The notes under the pieces were generated by a model. The model saw nothing but the letters and a program-made list of their open reading frames with translations, made no database searches and was not told the DNA's origin. DNA of 14,201 nucleotides, taken from positions 1 through 14,201 of the forward strand of contig JAOPWG010000082.1 of NCBI GenBank assembly GCA_025965775.1. The letters run 5' to 3'. This document shows positions 5,048 through 12,044 of the stretch, one piece after another (within the stretch, counting starts at the first letter, position 1; every line of letters starts with the position of its first letter). Position numbers and translations under genes: made by a program. The DNA is from Modestobacter sp. (GTDB lineage: Bacteria > Actinomycetota > Actinomycetes > Mycobacteriales > Geodermatophilaceae).

Positions 5048-6184
5048 ATGCCGTCAGACCGGGGTGCAGGTGGCCTGCCGGTGAACACCGCCGAGATCCT
5101 CACCGAGGTCACCGGCATCGCCGCGGCACCCGGCAGCTTGGCCGAGCGGGCCAAGGCTCTCCTGGCGCAGTTGCAGCGGGTGGTGCGGTTCGACGCCGGC
5201 TGGATCACGCTGCTGCCACCGGGTCAGGACTTGCATGTGCCTCTGGCCCGGTCAGGCTACGACGAGCGGATCTGCGGTTTCTTCGACAACACGTCCTTGC
5301 TGGCGGAGGTCGAGCTGGTCGGCCTGCGCCGCTCGCGCCGACCCGTTCGGCTCGTGGACGTCCCCTTTCCGCCGTCGGAGCTCCCGAGCTGGGCGGAGTA
5401 CCTGGAACCGGCGGGATTCCGGGACGCCGTTTGCGCCGGGCTGTTTGCCTCGGAGGGCCGCTACCTGGGGGTGCTCGCCCTGCACACCCGGGCCGCAGAC
5501 CAGGTGAGCGAGGCCGCCCGCGACCTGCTCGGGATGCTCACGGCACCGATCGCGTCCGCCGTGGACCCGCTGCGCTCCCTGGCGACGATCACCGGACTGG
5601 TTCAGCGGGCCACCGCGGGGATCGTGCTCGCCCCGTCCGGAGCGGTGCTGCCCCTGCCCGGCCTGCCCGACCATCGGCTGCTCGCGCCCGGCTCCGATGT
5701 CCTCACGGCGGCCACCGGGCAGCTCGCCGAGGGCGGTCCGCACGCCTCGTTCCTCGCTCCGCTGTCGGGCACCGAAGGCACCGAAGGCACCGAAGGCACC
5801 GAAGGCACCGAAGGCACCGAGAGCATGCAGACGCACGCCCGGATCACGGTGCTCACCGTCCCGCTCGAGCTGCGGCCCTTCGCCGTCGCGGTCGTCCTCG
5901 TCTCCCCGGCCGGGAACCTGCACGGGCTCAGCCATCGGGAGTTGCAGGTCCTCGGGCTGCTGGTGACCGGGGCGTCCAACGAGCGGATCGCGAGGGCCCT
6001 GGGCATCACCGCGCGCACCGTCGCCGTCCACGTCGAGCACGTGCGGGCGAAGCTCGCATCCCCCTCCCGCACCGCCGCCGCCGCGCGAGCCCTGCGGCTG
6101 GGGCTGTTCGTGCCCTCCCCACTGATCATCCGTCACCAAGCACCGACCTCGCACGCTGCCTCGCACGGACGCCGACTGCCATGA
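5048..6184 (+). CDS. GAF-LuxR family regulator with GTE-repeat linker
   Basis: 378 residues from ATG 5048, with GGGAGG at 5038-5043 (the open frame continues upstream to 4874 but looks non-coding). Residues about 27-178 form a GAF-like sensor (RFDAGWITLLP, LFASEGRYLGVLALHT). Residues 180-290 are a second module beginning with the motif LPLPGLPDHRLLAPGS (201-216). Within it, residues 241-258 are six GTE tripeptides coded by a 9-bp tandem repeat. Residues 294-352 are a LuxR/GerE HTH (LSHRELQVLGLLVTGASNER then ITARTVAVHVEHVRAKL), with the usual Glu298 of the first helix. It should be a cytoplasmic signal-responsive transcription factor. The stop overlaps the start of a paralogue as ATGA (6181-6184), so the two are translationally coupled and probably act together. 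The ligand and target genes are unknown. Confidence 0.85.
   Translation: MPSDRGAGGLPVNTAEILTEVTGIAAAPGSLAERAKALLAQLQRVVRFDAGWITLLPPGQDLHVPLARSGYDERICGFFDNTSLLAEVELVGLRRSRRPVRLVDVPFPPSELPSWAEYLEPAGFRDAVCAGLFASEGRYLGVLALHTRAADQVSEAARDLLGMLTAPIASAVDPLRSLATITGLVQRATAGIVLAPSGAVLPLPGLPDHRLLAPGSDVLTAATGQLAEGGPHASFLAPLSGTEGTEGTEGTEGTEGTESMQTHARITVLTVPLELRPFAVAVVLVSPAGNLHGLSHRELQVLGLLVTGASNERIARALGITARTVAVHVEHVRAKLASPSRTAAAARALRLGLFVPSPLIIRHQAPTSHAASHGRRLP
5768..5821 (+). repeat. 9-bp tandem repeat (GGCACCGAA)n, six copies, in frame
   Basis: Five exact copies of GGCACCGAA and a sixth ending in GAG run without interruption over 54 bp, coding (Gly-Thr-Glu)6. The unit is a multiple of three, so gain or loss of copies changes linker length but keeps the frame. 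The second paralogue has no such repeat at the equivalent place (about 6880-6895, TAGTGHGRL). Confidence 0.95.
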
Positions 6185-7209
6185 CCGCGTGGAACCCGGA
6201 GCTCGTGCGTCTGCGGTGGGAACTGGCCCGGATCGCCATCACGCCGCACAACCTGCCGGAGCGGGCGGAGGCGGTCCTGGCGGTGCTGGGACGGGTGCTG
6301 CCCTTCGACGCCGCCTGGATCGCCGTCCGCGACCCCGAGGAACGCCGGCACACCCCGCTGGCCACCGCCGGCCACGCCGAGCCGCTGCGCCGCTACTTCC
6401 AGACCCCGGACGCCGACGCCGAGGTCGACCAGCTCGGCCTCAACCGGTACCGGCCGCCGATGCTGGTCAGCGAGATCCCGATCCCGCTGACCGACCTGCA
6501 CGCCTGGGCTGACCATCTGCTGCCGGCCGGGTTCCGCGGCGGGCTGGCCGCCGGGCTGTTCACTCCCGGAGGGCGGCACGTGGGCTTCCTGAGCCTGCTC
6601 AGCGAGGACCCGTCCCGGCCCAGCCGAGCCGACCGGGGGGCCGTCGCCGCGGTCACCGAGGTCATCGCGCACGGCCTGGACCGGACGCGTGAGATCGCCG
6701 CGGTCGCCCGGATCGTCGAGGCGGCCAGCGCCGGCGTCCTACTCACCCGCGGCGGGGAGACCCTGCCGCTGCCCGGGCTGCCCGACCACCGTCTGCTGGC
6801 TCCCGGCTCCCGGCTCCTCACCACAGCCGCGCAGGAGCTGGCCGACAGCGACACGTACATCACTTTCCTCGCCCCCACGGCCGGCACCGGTCACGGACGG
6901 CTGGTGCGGGTCACCGCGTTGGACTTCGCCCGCCCGGCCCTGGACCACCTGCGGGCCGCGGTGCTCCTCTCTCCGCCGGGGGATCTGCACGGCCTCACCC
7001 CACTGGACCTCCGGCTGCTGGGTCTTCTGGTCGAGGGTGCGACGCAGGTCCCGGCCATCGCAGCGGCCCTCGGCGTTCACGAGCGGACAGTGGCCGACGC
7101 CATCGCCGCGAGCGTGATCGCGCTGGAGACCTCCGACCTCACCGCCGCCGCTGCGCGCGCAGTCCGCACGGGGCTCCGCATCCCCCCTCAGCTAGCCGCG
7201 CCCACCTGA
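6181..7209 (+). CDS. GAF-LuxR paralogue with divergent HTH
   Basis: 342 residues. ATG 6181 overlaps the previous stop by four bases (ATGA) and has no strong SD of its own, so translational coupling is likely. The layout matches the upstream gene. A GAF-like domain covers about 20-172 (PFDAAWIAVRDP, AAGLFTPGGRHVGFLSLLS). The identical 16-residue motif LPLPGLPDHRLLAPGS is at 195-210. The C-terminal LuxR-like region at 272-335 starts LTPLDLRLLGLL. Here the usual acidic residue of helix 1 is Asp (LTPLDL), and the recognition helix (HERTVADAIAASVIALE) lacks the basic, polar face seen in the partner (TARTVAVHVEHVRAKL). It may have weakened or altered DNA binding and serve as a heterodimer partner or modulator; that is inference. 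Followed by the hairpin at 7367-7402. Confidence 0.8.
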   Translation: MTAWNPELVRLRWELARIAITPHNLPERAEAVLAVLGRVLPFDAAWIAVRDPEERRHTPLATAGHAEPLRRYFQTPDADAEVDQLGLNRYRPPMLVSEIPIPLTDLHAWADHLLPAGFRGGLAAGLFTPGGRHVGFLSLLSEDPSRPSRADRGAVAAVTEVIAHGLDRTREIAAVARIVEAASAGVLLTRGGETLPLPGLPDHRLLAPGSRLLTTAAQELADSDTYITFLAPTAGTGHGRLVRVTALDFARPALDHLRAAVLLSPPGDLHGLTPLDLRLLGLLVEGATQVPAIAAALGVHERTVADAIAASVIALETSDLTAAAARAVRTGLRIPPQLAAPT

Positions 7210-7366
7210 TCGACCACGGCGTGACCCGATCCCGCGTCGCCACGAGCCGATCCGCAGGACAGGCCCCAACCACCCTGAGCGGGCCGGTCCAGGGACAGCG
7301 GCACGGGCGCGTGTGGCCGGGGCCGGCGGAACGGCCGAGCACCGGACACCGTACCGATCGCGGCCA

Positions 7367-7402
7367 CGGCCACTGACCCGAACGTCCCTGGGTCAGTGGC
7401 CG
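7367..7402. terminator. Bidirectional terminator between the GAF-LuxR pair and the SNF2 helicase
   Basis: CGGCCACTGACCC (7367-7379) pairs perfectly with GGGTCAGTGGCCG (7390-7402) across a 10-base loop. The stem includes the last codons and stop codon (7395-7393, minus strand) of the helicase gene. The plus-strand regulator pair ends at 7209. It is placed to end transcription from both sides. Between 7210 and 7366 I see nothing else. Confidence 0.7.
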
Positions 7403-9552
7403 GTCTGTGCGGCTGCGCGTGCCTGCGGCGACGCGGACAGCGCGTCCGTCAGCAACGCGACCAGCGCCTCGTGCTGCACGTCGGCCGATGACCACACCTC
7501 CTCCTCCGAGCCGTCGAGCGCCCTGGCGGCGAGGCCCGCCTTCTTGTCGATCAGCTCAGCGATCCTGGTGTCGATGGTCTGCGCGGCGATGATCCGCCAG
7601 GCGGTGACGGGCTCGGTCTGACCGATGCGGTGGCTGCGGTCGATGGCCTGGGTCTGCTCCGCGTCGGTCCAGGACAGCTCGGCCAGCACGATGTTGGAGG
7701 CGACCTGCAGGTTGAGACCCACGCCGGCCGCGGTCAGCGAGCAGACCGCGATGGCGACGTCGGGATCGTTCACGAAGGCGTCGATGTGCTTCTGCCGCGA
7801 CGCCGGCGTCTGGTCGCCACGGATCGAGGAGAAACGGATCCCCTGCCTGGCGAAGGTCTCCTCGGCGGCGTCCATCACATCGACGTGCTTGGCGAAGAAG
7901 ACCACCTTGCCCGCGCTTCGCGCGAGCTGCGCCGCGTAGTCGGCGGCCAGGCCCGCCTTGGCCTGGCCGATGCGCCGCATCATGCCGAACACGTTCTCGC
8001 CGGCCGTCGTGGTGGCCGTCGCCTTCAACTCCCCCCTCGCCACCCTGCGCACGAGGCCGTGGTCGATGTCCTCGACGACGGCACCGGACGGGCGGCTGGC
8101 GAGCGCGCTCTCGTACCGCGCCACCAGCCGGCGGGCCAGCTCACGCTCGGCCGCCCGGATCGAACGGCCGGCCTTCTCATCCAGCTCGACGGGGAGGTCG
8201 GCGGTGCGGCGGGCGGGGATGTCGGCAGCCACAGCGACCTTGCGGCGACGGCCGATGCCGAGGTCGACCACGCACCTGCGGGCGGCGGGATAGAACCCGG
8301 GGTCGGCAGGCGTCAGGCCGGTCTCCTCGAGCGCATCCAGCAGCTCGGCGAGCGGCTTCGTCTCCTCGATCCAGCCGAGGAACTGCCAGATGGCCCGGAA
8401 GTCCTCGATGTCGTTGATCAGCGGGGTTCCGGTCAGGGCCATCAGCAGAGGACCCGCGATACGGGACCGGATGCGCTCGGAGAGCTCCAGGACGTGCTGC
8501 GAGCGCTGGGAGGTCTTGTTCTTGATGAAGTGCGCCTCGTCGACGACCATGCCGCGGAAGCCGAAGTCGCCGAACCACCCCACGTGCCGGTCGAGCACCT
8601 CGTAGTTGACGACGACGATGTCGGCGAAGCCGTCGATCGTCTCACCGTCGCCGTGGATCACGGTGGCCGCGCGGTGGGGCACCCAGAGGCCGGCCTCGCG
8701 TGCCCAGTTGGTCTTGACCACGTTCGGTACCACCACGAGCAGCGGGTAGGCGCTCGCCGCCTCCGCGGCCAGCAGCGCCTGAGCCGTCTTGCCCAGGCCC
8801 GGCTCGTCGGCGAGCAGGAAGGTCCGGTGCCCGGAAGCGGCAGCGGCGACCACCTGCGCCTGGTGCGGCATCAGCTCCCGGCCGCCCTGGACGCGCAGGG
8901 CGGCCGGCGCGGGAAGGGCCATGCAGGCCGGGTCCCCGCCGCCGGCGCGCTCGAAGGAGCTGAGGAGCGGGCCGAGCAGCTCCCAACCGGCCAGGCGGCG
9001 GGGACGGGCCGCGCTCGGCCGGGCGGACGCGAAGTCCGGGGCGAGGAAGGGGTTGGCCAGCTGTCGCGAGACGACCGACTGCGGCACCACCCGACGCTCG
9101 GTGGTGGCGGGAACGGCCGCGCGCTCCGTCGGCGTGACCTCGTCGGGGGCCGGCTCGATACCGGCGGCCCGCAGCATGTCCCGCTTGAGCGACCTGGCCG
9201 CGTCGGAGACGACGGCGTCCCCGGCGAGGAGCGCGAGGAGCGCGGGGTCGCGGACGGCGGTCCTCGCGAGGATCGTGCCGATCCCGTCCAGGCGCTTGAG
9301 CTGCTCGGCCCGGTGGGTGTGGCTGCTGGTCCCCTCCCCCCGGACCCGGGCGTGCTCCTCGCGCACCAGCAGGGCGACCACCTGGAACTTCATGCGCACT
9401 GCGGGCGTCACACGACCGCCCTGGGCGGCTGCCTCGACCTCACGGACCGCACGGGCGAGCACCGAGATGACGTCGTCGCGGTCGCGGACGCGTCGCTGGT
9501 TCCGCGGGACGGTACGGCGAGTGCCCGGCTGGCGCTGGCCTGGTCGAGCCAC
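7393..9552 (-). CDS. SNF2-family DEAD/DEAH-box helicase
   Basis: 719 residues. The start is GTG 9552-9550, with AGGAGG five bases upstream (the frame runs on to 9660 but looks non-coding). Residues 1-210 have no recognised domain and are charged and partly helical. The ATPase core follows: Walker A DEPGLGKT at 249-256, motif II DEAH at 338-341 (VVDEAHFIKN), and motif III LTGTP near 373-377. The second RecA-like lobe has motif V SLTAAGVGLNL at 605-615 and motif VI QAIDRSHRIGQ at 635-645. This is the complete Snf2 (superfamily 2) set, closest in style to small SMARCAL1/HepA-like proteins. Such proteins translocate on double-stranded DNA and remodel protein-DNA or branched structures. No nuclease, methyltransferase or other defence partner is adjacent, so it is standalone here, and its biological role cannot be fixed from context. 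Confidence 0.93.
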   Translation of the reverse strand: MARPGQRQPGTRRTVPRNQRRVRDRDDVISVLARAVREVEAAAQGGRVTPAVRMKFQVVALLVREEHARVRGEGTSSHTHRAEQLKRLDGIGTILARTAVRDPALLALLAGDAVVSDAARSLKRDMLRAAGIEPAPDEVTPTERAAVPATTERRVVPQSVVSRQLANPFLAPDFASARPSAARPRRLAGWELLGPLLSSFERAGGGDPACMALPAPAALRVQGGRELMPHQAQVVAAAASGHRTFLLADEPGLGKTAQALLAAEAASAYPLLVVVPNVVKTNWAREAGLWVPHRAATVIHGDGETIDGFADIVVVNYEVLDRHVGWFGDFGFRGMVVDEAHFIKNKTSQRSQHVLELSERIRSRIAGPLLMALTGTPLINDIEDFRAIWQFLGWIEETKPLAELLDALEETGLTPADPGFYPAARRCVVDLGIGRRRKVAVAADIPARRTADLPVELDEKAGRSIRAAERELARRLVARYESALASRPSGAVVEDIDHGLVRRVARGELKATATTTAGENVFGMMRRIGQAKAGLAADYAAQLARSAGKVVFFAKHVDVMDAAEETFARQGIRFSSIRGDQTPASRQKHIDAFVNDPDVAIAVCSLTAAGVGLNLQVASNIVLAELSWTDAEQTQAIDRSHRIGQTEPVTAWRIIAAQTIDTRIAELIDKKAGLAARALDGSEEEVWSSADVQHEALVALLTDALSASPQARAAAQTGH

Positions 9553-9623
9553 AGACTCCTCCTCTGAAATGCCCGGCACGGTTGGCGCGGCGGAATGCCG
9601 CACACAGTCCCGCGGTCGGGGCG

Positions 9624-9838
9624 ATGGATGTCGGGGTGGTGCACCGCGAGCGGCTCGCACGGATCTGCGTCCCGACCGTCACCATCTCCGGTGGATCCAG
9701 TCCCGAGTGGGCCGGCCGGGCCTGCGCGACCGTAGCGGCCGCCGTCCCGGGGCGCGGCACGTAGTGCTTGACGGTCAGACCCTCGCCGTCGCCCACGACG
9801 TGATCGCGCCGGTCGTGATCGACCACTTCCGGCCCTGA
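9624..9838 (+). pseudogene. 3' remnant of an alpha/beta-hydrolase gene, frameshifted
   Basis: One frame (9624-9752) reads RERLARICVPTVTISGGSSP and WAGRACATVAAAVPG. It then hits a stop at 9762. Shifting by one base at about 9752 restores the expected end, ARHVVLDGQTLAVAHDVIAP then VVIDHFRP and TGA at 9836. The two halves fit end to end the C-terminal strand, Asp-loop and His-loop region of alpha/beta hydrolases (VPTLVL.GG.SP...W...AAAV PGA.H..L.GQTH...). In this family the final motif is usually GQTH; here His is replaced by Leu (GQTL). The shift is explained by one missing G in the run GGGG at 9749-9752. The N-terminal two-thirds of the gene, with the nucleophile, are absent: upstream is the helicase promoter region. 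This is therefore a truncated, frameshifted relic. Confidence 0.7.
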
Positions 9839-9858
9839 CCCGTCGAGCGGGCGTCCGG

Positions 9859-9874
9859 CGCGGGCGCACCCGCG
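9859..9874. terminator. Short hairpin between the hydrolase relic and tatA
   Basis: CGCGGG (9859-9864) pairs with CCCGCG (9869-9874) around the tetraloop CGCA. It lies between the convergent hydrolase remnant and the tatA-like gene, 33 bp beyond the tatA stop. The stem is short and no T tract follows, so a terminator role is only possible. Confidence 0.3.
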
Positions 9875-9907
9875 TGCGCACAGGCTTCCGTGAGCGCTGG
9901 GGCGAGG

Positions 9908-10219
9908 TCAGGAACCGGCGCCGTTGCCGGCGGTGTGCCCCTGCGCGCGGGCCCGTAGCTCCGCCGCCAGGGCATCGGCTTCCCGGGCTTGCGCCTCCAG
10001 CTCGACCACCGCGGGCGTGGGGGGAGAGGGCTGCGATGTCTCGGGGGCCGGGCCCGTCTGACCGGTGCCGTCAGCGGCGGTCATGTCCCGCATCTCGCTC
10101 TTGAAGATCCGCAGGGAGCGCCCCAGCGACCGGGAAGCCTCCGGCAGCCTCTTGTAGCCGAACAGCAGCATGAAGGCGACGATGATCAAGATCAGGTGCC
10201 AGGGGGTCAGAGCTTCCAC
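9908..10219 (-). CDS. tatA: Sec-independent protein translocase subunit TatA-like
   Basis: 103 residues. GTG 10219-10217 is chosen because AAGGGA lies about seven bases before it; GTG 10225 is possible but almost touches the SD. Residues 5-20 form the short transmembrane helix (LTPWHLILIIVAFMLLF). They are followed by the conserved FGYKRLPE hinge and the amphipathic helix ASRSLGRSLRIFKSEM, which is the TatA/B signature. Residues 45-70 are a Pro/Thr-rich linker and 71-103 an Ala/Glu helical tail, giving a length within the family range. TatA oligomers form the transport path for folded twin-arginine substrates with TatC. No tatB or tatC is nearby, so this is an orphan copy. It is divergent from a membrane protein and near a dead phosphoesterase, a family often exported by Tat. 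Confidence 0.88.
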   Translation of the reverse strand: MEALTPWHLILIIVAFMLLFGYKRLPEASRSLGRSLRIFKSEMRDMTAADGTGQTGPAPETSQPSPPTPAVVELEAQAREADALAAELRARAQGHTAGNGAGS

Positions 10220-10262
10220 GACCACATCCCTTCGACGGGGCCGACTGCAGCGCTCATCCCCC

Positions 10263-10274
10263 GTGACCGGTCAC
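10263..10274. promoter_or_regulatory. Perfect 12-bp palindrome in the tatA / membrane-protein divergent promoter
   Basis: GTGACCGGTCAC is fully symmetric and lies between the two divergent start codons (10219 and 10294). It is placed to serve both promoters as an operator. No regulator gene is adjacent. Confidence 0.4.
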
Positions 10275-10281
10275 CGACGAC

Positions 10282-10287
10282 CATACT
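10282..10287 (+). promoter_or_regulatory. -10-like CATACT, possible leaderless start for the membrane protein
   Basis: CATACT ends six bases before GTG 10294. The invariant A at position 2 and T at position 6 of actinobacterial -10 elements are present, and the gap fits a leaderless transcript. This supports GTG 10294, which has no SD. Confidence 0.35.
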
Positions 10288-10293
10288 CACGCG

Positions 10294-11088
10294 GTGGGCG
10301 ATCCGGTCGGACCCGAGGTCACTCGGCGCCCCTTGCGGGCGACGGACCCGAGGGCAGGCTGCGCCGGGCCGGCAGAGGACCCCAGCACCCGGCGCCCGGC
10401 GTCGCGGGTAGAGCTCAGCGAGGATCGCGTGCTCGCCGCATGGCGACGCAGGACCCGCGGTGAGCACCGCTGGCCCAGCGTCGCGGCCATCACGCTCGCG
10501 ATCGTCCTGCAACTGCTGCTGCCCGACCGGCTGTCCCTCCATCCCCGCTGGCTCCTGCCCGGTGTGGAGATCGCCCTGCTCGTCGTGCTGATCCTCGGCA
10601 ATCCGGTGCGGCTGGTGCGCGAGCACACGCTTCTTCGACTGGGCGGTCTGGGACTGATCGTCACGATGACGGTGGCGAACGCGAGCAGCGCCGCGCTGCT
10701 GATCGAGCGCCTGCTGACCGGGCAGGCCGGGGACGACGCTCCGTCACTGATCGGCAGCGGCGCGGCCATCTACGCGACCAACATCATCGCGTTCGGTGTC
10801 TGGTACTGGGAGCTCGACCGCGGTGGCCCCTTCGCCCGGGCAGCCGGGCTCCGTCAGCACACGGACTTCCTGTTCCCGCAGATGACGGAGCCGGACGTCG
10901 CTCCGCCCGACTGGGAACCGGCGTTCCTGGACTACCTCTACGTCTCCTACACCAACGCCACCGCATTCAGCCCCACCGACACCATGCCGTTGTCCCGCTG
11001 GACGAAGATGCTGATGCTCGCCCAGTCCGCGATCGCGCTGGGCACCGTCGCGCTCGTCATCGCCCGGGCCGTCAACGTGCTGCATTAG
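10294..11088 (+). CDS. Multi-pass membrane protein with channel-like re-entrant segment (conserved actinobacterial family)
   Basis: 264 residues from GTG 10294, supported by the -10-like CATACT six bases before it. GTG 10429 (residue 46), with GAGGA four bases upstream, would give 219 aa and is a real alternative. Predicted helices are at about 62-76, 88-102, 114-136, 150-170 and 236-262. Residues 205-230 (DWEPAFLDYLYVSYTNATAF then SPTD) followed by MPLSRWTKMLML resemble the pore loop and inner helix of two-helix potassium-channel or DUF1345-like proteins. The selectivity-filter TVGYGD is replaced by TAFSPTD. I recognise it as a conserved actinobacterial integral membrane family without a proven function. 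It is divergent from tatA and shares a short promoter region. Transport of ions is inference from the pore-like segment only. Confidence 0.75.
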   Translation: MGDPVGPEVTRRPLRATDPRAGCAGPAEDPSTRRPASRVELSEDRVLAAWRRRTRGEHRWPSVAAITLAIVLQLLLPDRLSLHPRWLLPGVEIALLVVLILGNPVRLVREHTLLRLGGLGLIVTMTVANASSAALLIERLLTGQAGDDAPSLIGSGAAIYATNIIAFGVWYWELDRGGPFARAAGLRQHTDFLFPQMTEPDVAPPDWEPAFLDYLYVSYTNATAFSPTDTMPLSRWTKMLMLAQSAIALGTVALVIARAVNVLH

Positions 11089-11127
11089 CTCCGTGGGACC
11101 GGACGACGCGGTCCATCCCCGCGGACG

Positions 11128-11763
11128 GTGCTGCCGTTCTACGCCTACCTCGCCACCACCGGTGCCTTCCTGGAGAACCACCGCTCCGGGTTCGGAACCG
11201 ACTCCACCCCGAACCACCTACTGATCGTCGGCGGGCAGACGCCCACCCTGCGGAACCTTCCACGCAACGCCCCGCAGCCGGTCTGGGACATGCGTCGCTG
11301 CCCGGCCACGCCGCCGACCTCCCGGCACTGAGCATGGCCTGGCACGACAGCCCCTACGACGAGCACCCGACCGCAGACGTCAGCCGGGGCCAGGACACGG
11401 TGTGGCAAGCCGTCGATGCCGTCGTCGGGGCCGGGTACTGGGACGACACCCGGTGGAACCGCGCTCCTCCATCGGCCGCACCGTGCTGGAGCTGCTCGGC
11501 CTGCCACCGCTCGGCGTGCCCCGCCTCGACGACGTCCCCGACCTCGCCGACCTGGTCGCCGACACCGCGACCACTCCCGCGCCGCCCGCCTACGGGACGA
11601 CGATCACCCAGCCGACCCCGCCCCAGCCCACACCCCGCCCCGGCCCACACCCCCACCGCGGCCGCTGCCCCCACCGCCGGCGACCACCTCCGCACCGGTC
11701 GGCCCGGTCCTGCTCCGCGACGGCACGACCCTGCCCCCGCCCAACGACCAACCCGTCCACTGA
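11128..11763 (+). pseudogene. Decayed phosphoesterase (alkaline phosphatase / phospholipase C type, PF04185-like)
   Basis: Pieces of one protein lie in order in three frames. 11128-11292: LPFYAYLATTGAFLENHRSG, then STPNHLLIVGGQTPTLRN and PQPVWDM. 11295-11455: SLPGHAADLPALSMAWHDSP, then a piece ending VWQAVDAVVGAGYWDDT. 11465 to about 11635: SSIGRTVLELLGLPPLGVPR, then DDVPDLADLVAD. About 11640-11763: PVGPVLLRDGTTLPPPNDQP, ending at TGA. One base is missing after the ATG at 11290 (WDM-P-SLP expected). AAD joins LPALS directly, where relatives have a long catalytic segment. The region after YWDDT, expected to carry TWDDWGG-like metal ligands, is also gone. A third shift lies in the Pro-rich tail, and the 5' end is missing. 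The phosphoesterase would have cleaved phosphate esters outside the membrane; this copy cannot. 11764-12044 downstream holds no gene I can support. Confidence 0.8.
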
Positions 11764-12044
11764 CCCGGCGCCCGTCACGCGCGGCGCCGCCCCCGTCTCC
11801 GCGCCTGCCCGGCGCCTACGTCGTTCCGGACGGACAGCCGCGGGGATCGCACCCGCACCTGGGCTCAGCTCGACGAGCGTGCCGCCCGGCCGGCCGGGCA
11901 CGTCGCCAGCCTCGAGCTGCGGGCCGTCGCGCCTCCGCCGCGTGGGACGTGGGAGGGCACGATCACCCGGACCCGGGTCACCTGCTCCGGCCGCAGCCTC
12001 GAGGAGACCAGTCCGCACAGGGCCTGGCGCGCGCGACCGGCGGC

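Noticed and set aside
5768..5821. Possible CRISPR array
   Set aside because: The units are 9 bp, contiguous, without spacers and in a coding frame; it is a minisatellite.
5431..6180. Upstream extension of the second GAF-LuxR gene through the first
   Set aside because: The frame is open but Arg-rich and shadow-like before 6181, and the ATG at 6181 gives a start equivalent to the paralogue's conserved N-terminus.
7630..9567. A 645-codon plus-strand open frame opposite the helicase gene
   Set aside because: It is the antisense shadow of the SNF2 gene: its composition is driven by the GC-rich third positions of the other strand, it has no recognisable domain, and the minus strand carries all helicase motifs.
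11764..12044. Possible continuation of coding sequence after the phosphoesterase relic (plus-strand frame with AQLDERAARPAGHVASLELR)
   Set aside because: It has a somewhat protein-like stretch but no start with SD, no recognised family, and lies beyond a clear stop codon; not enough to call a gene.
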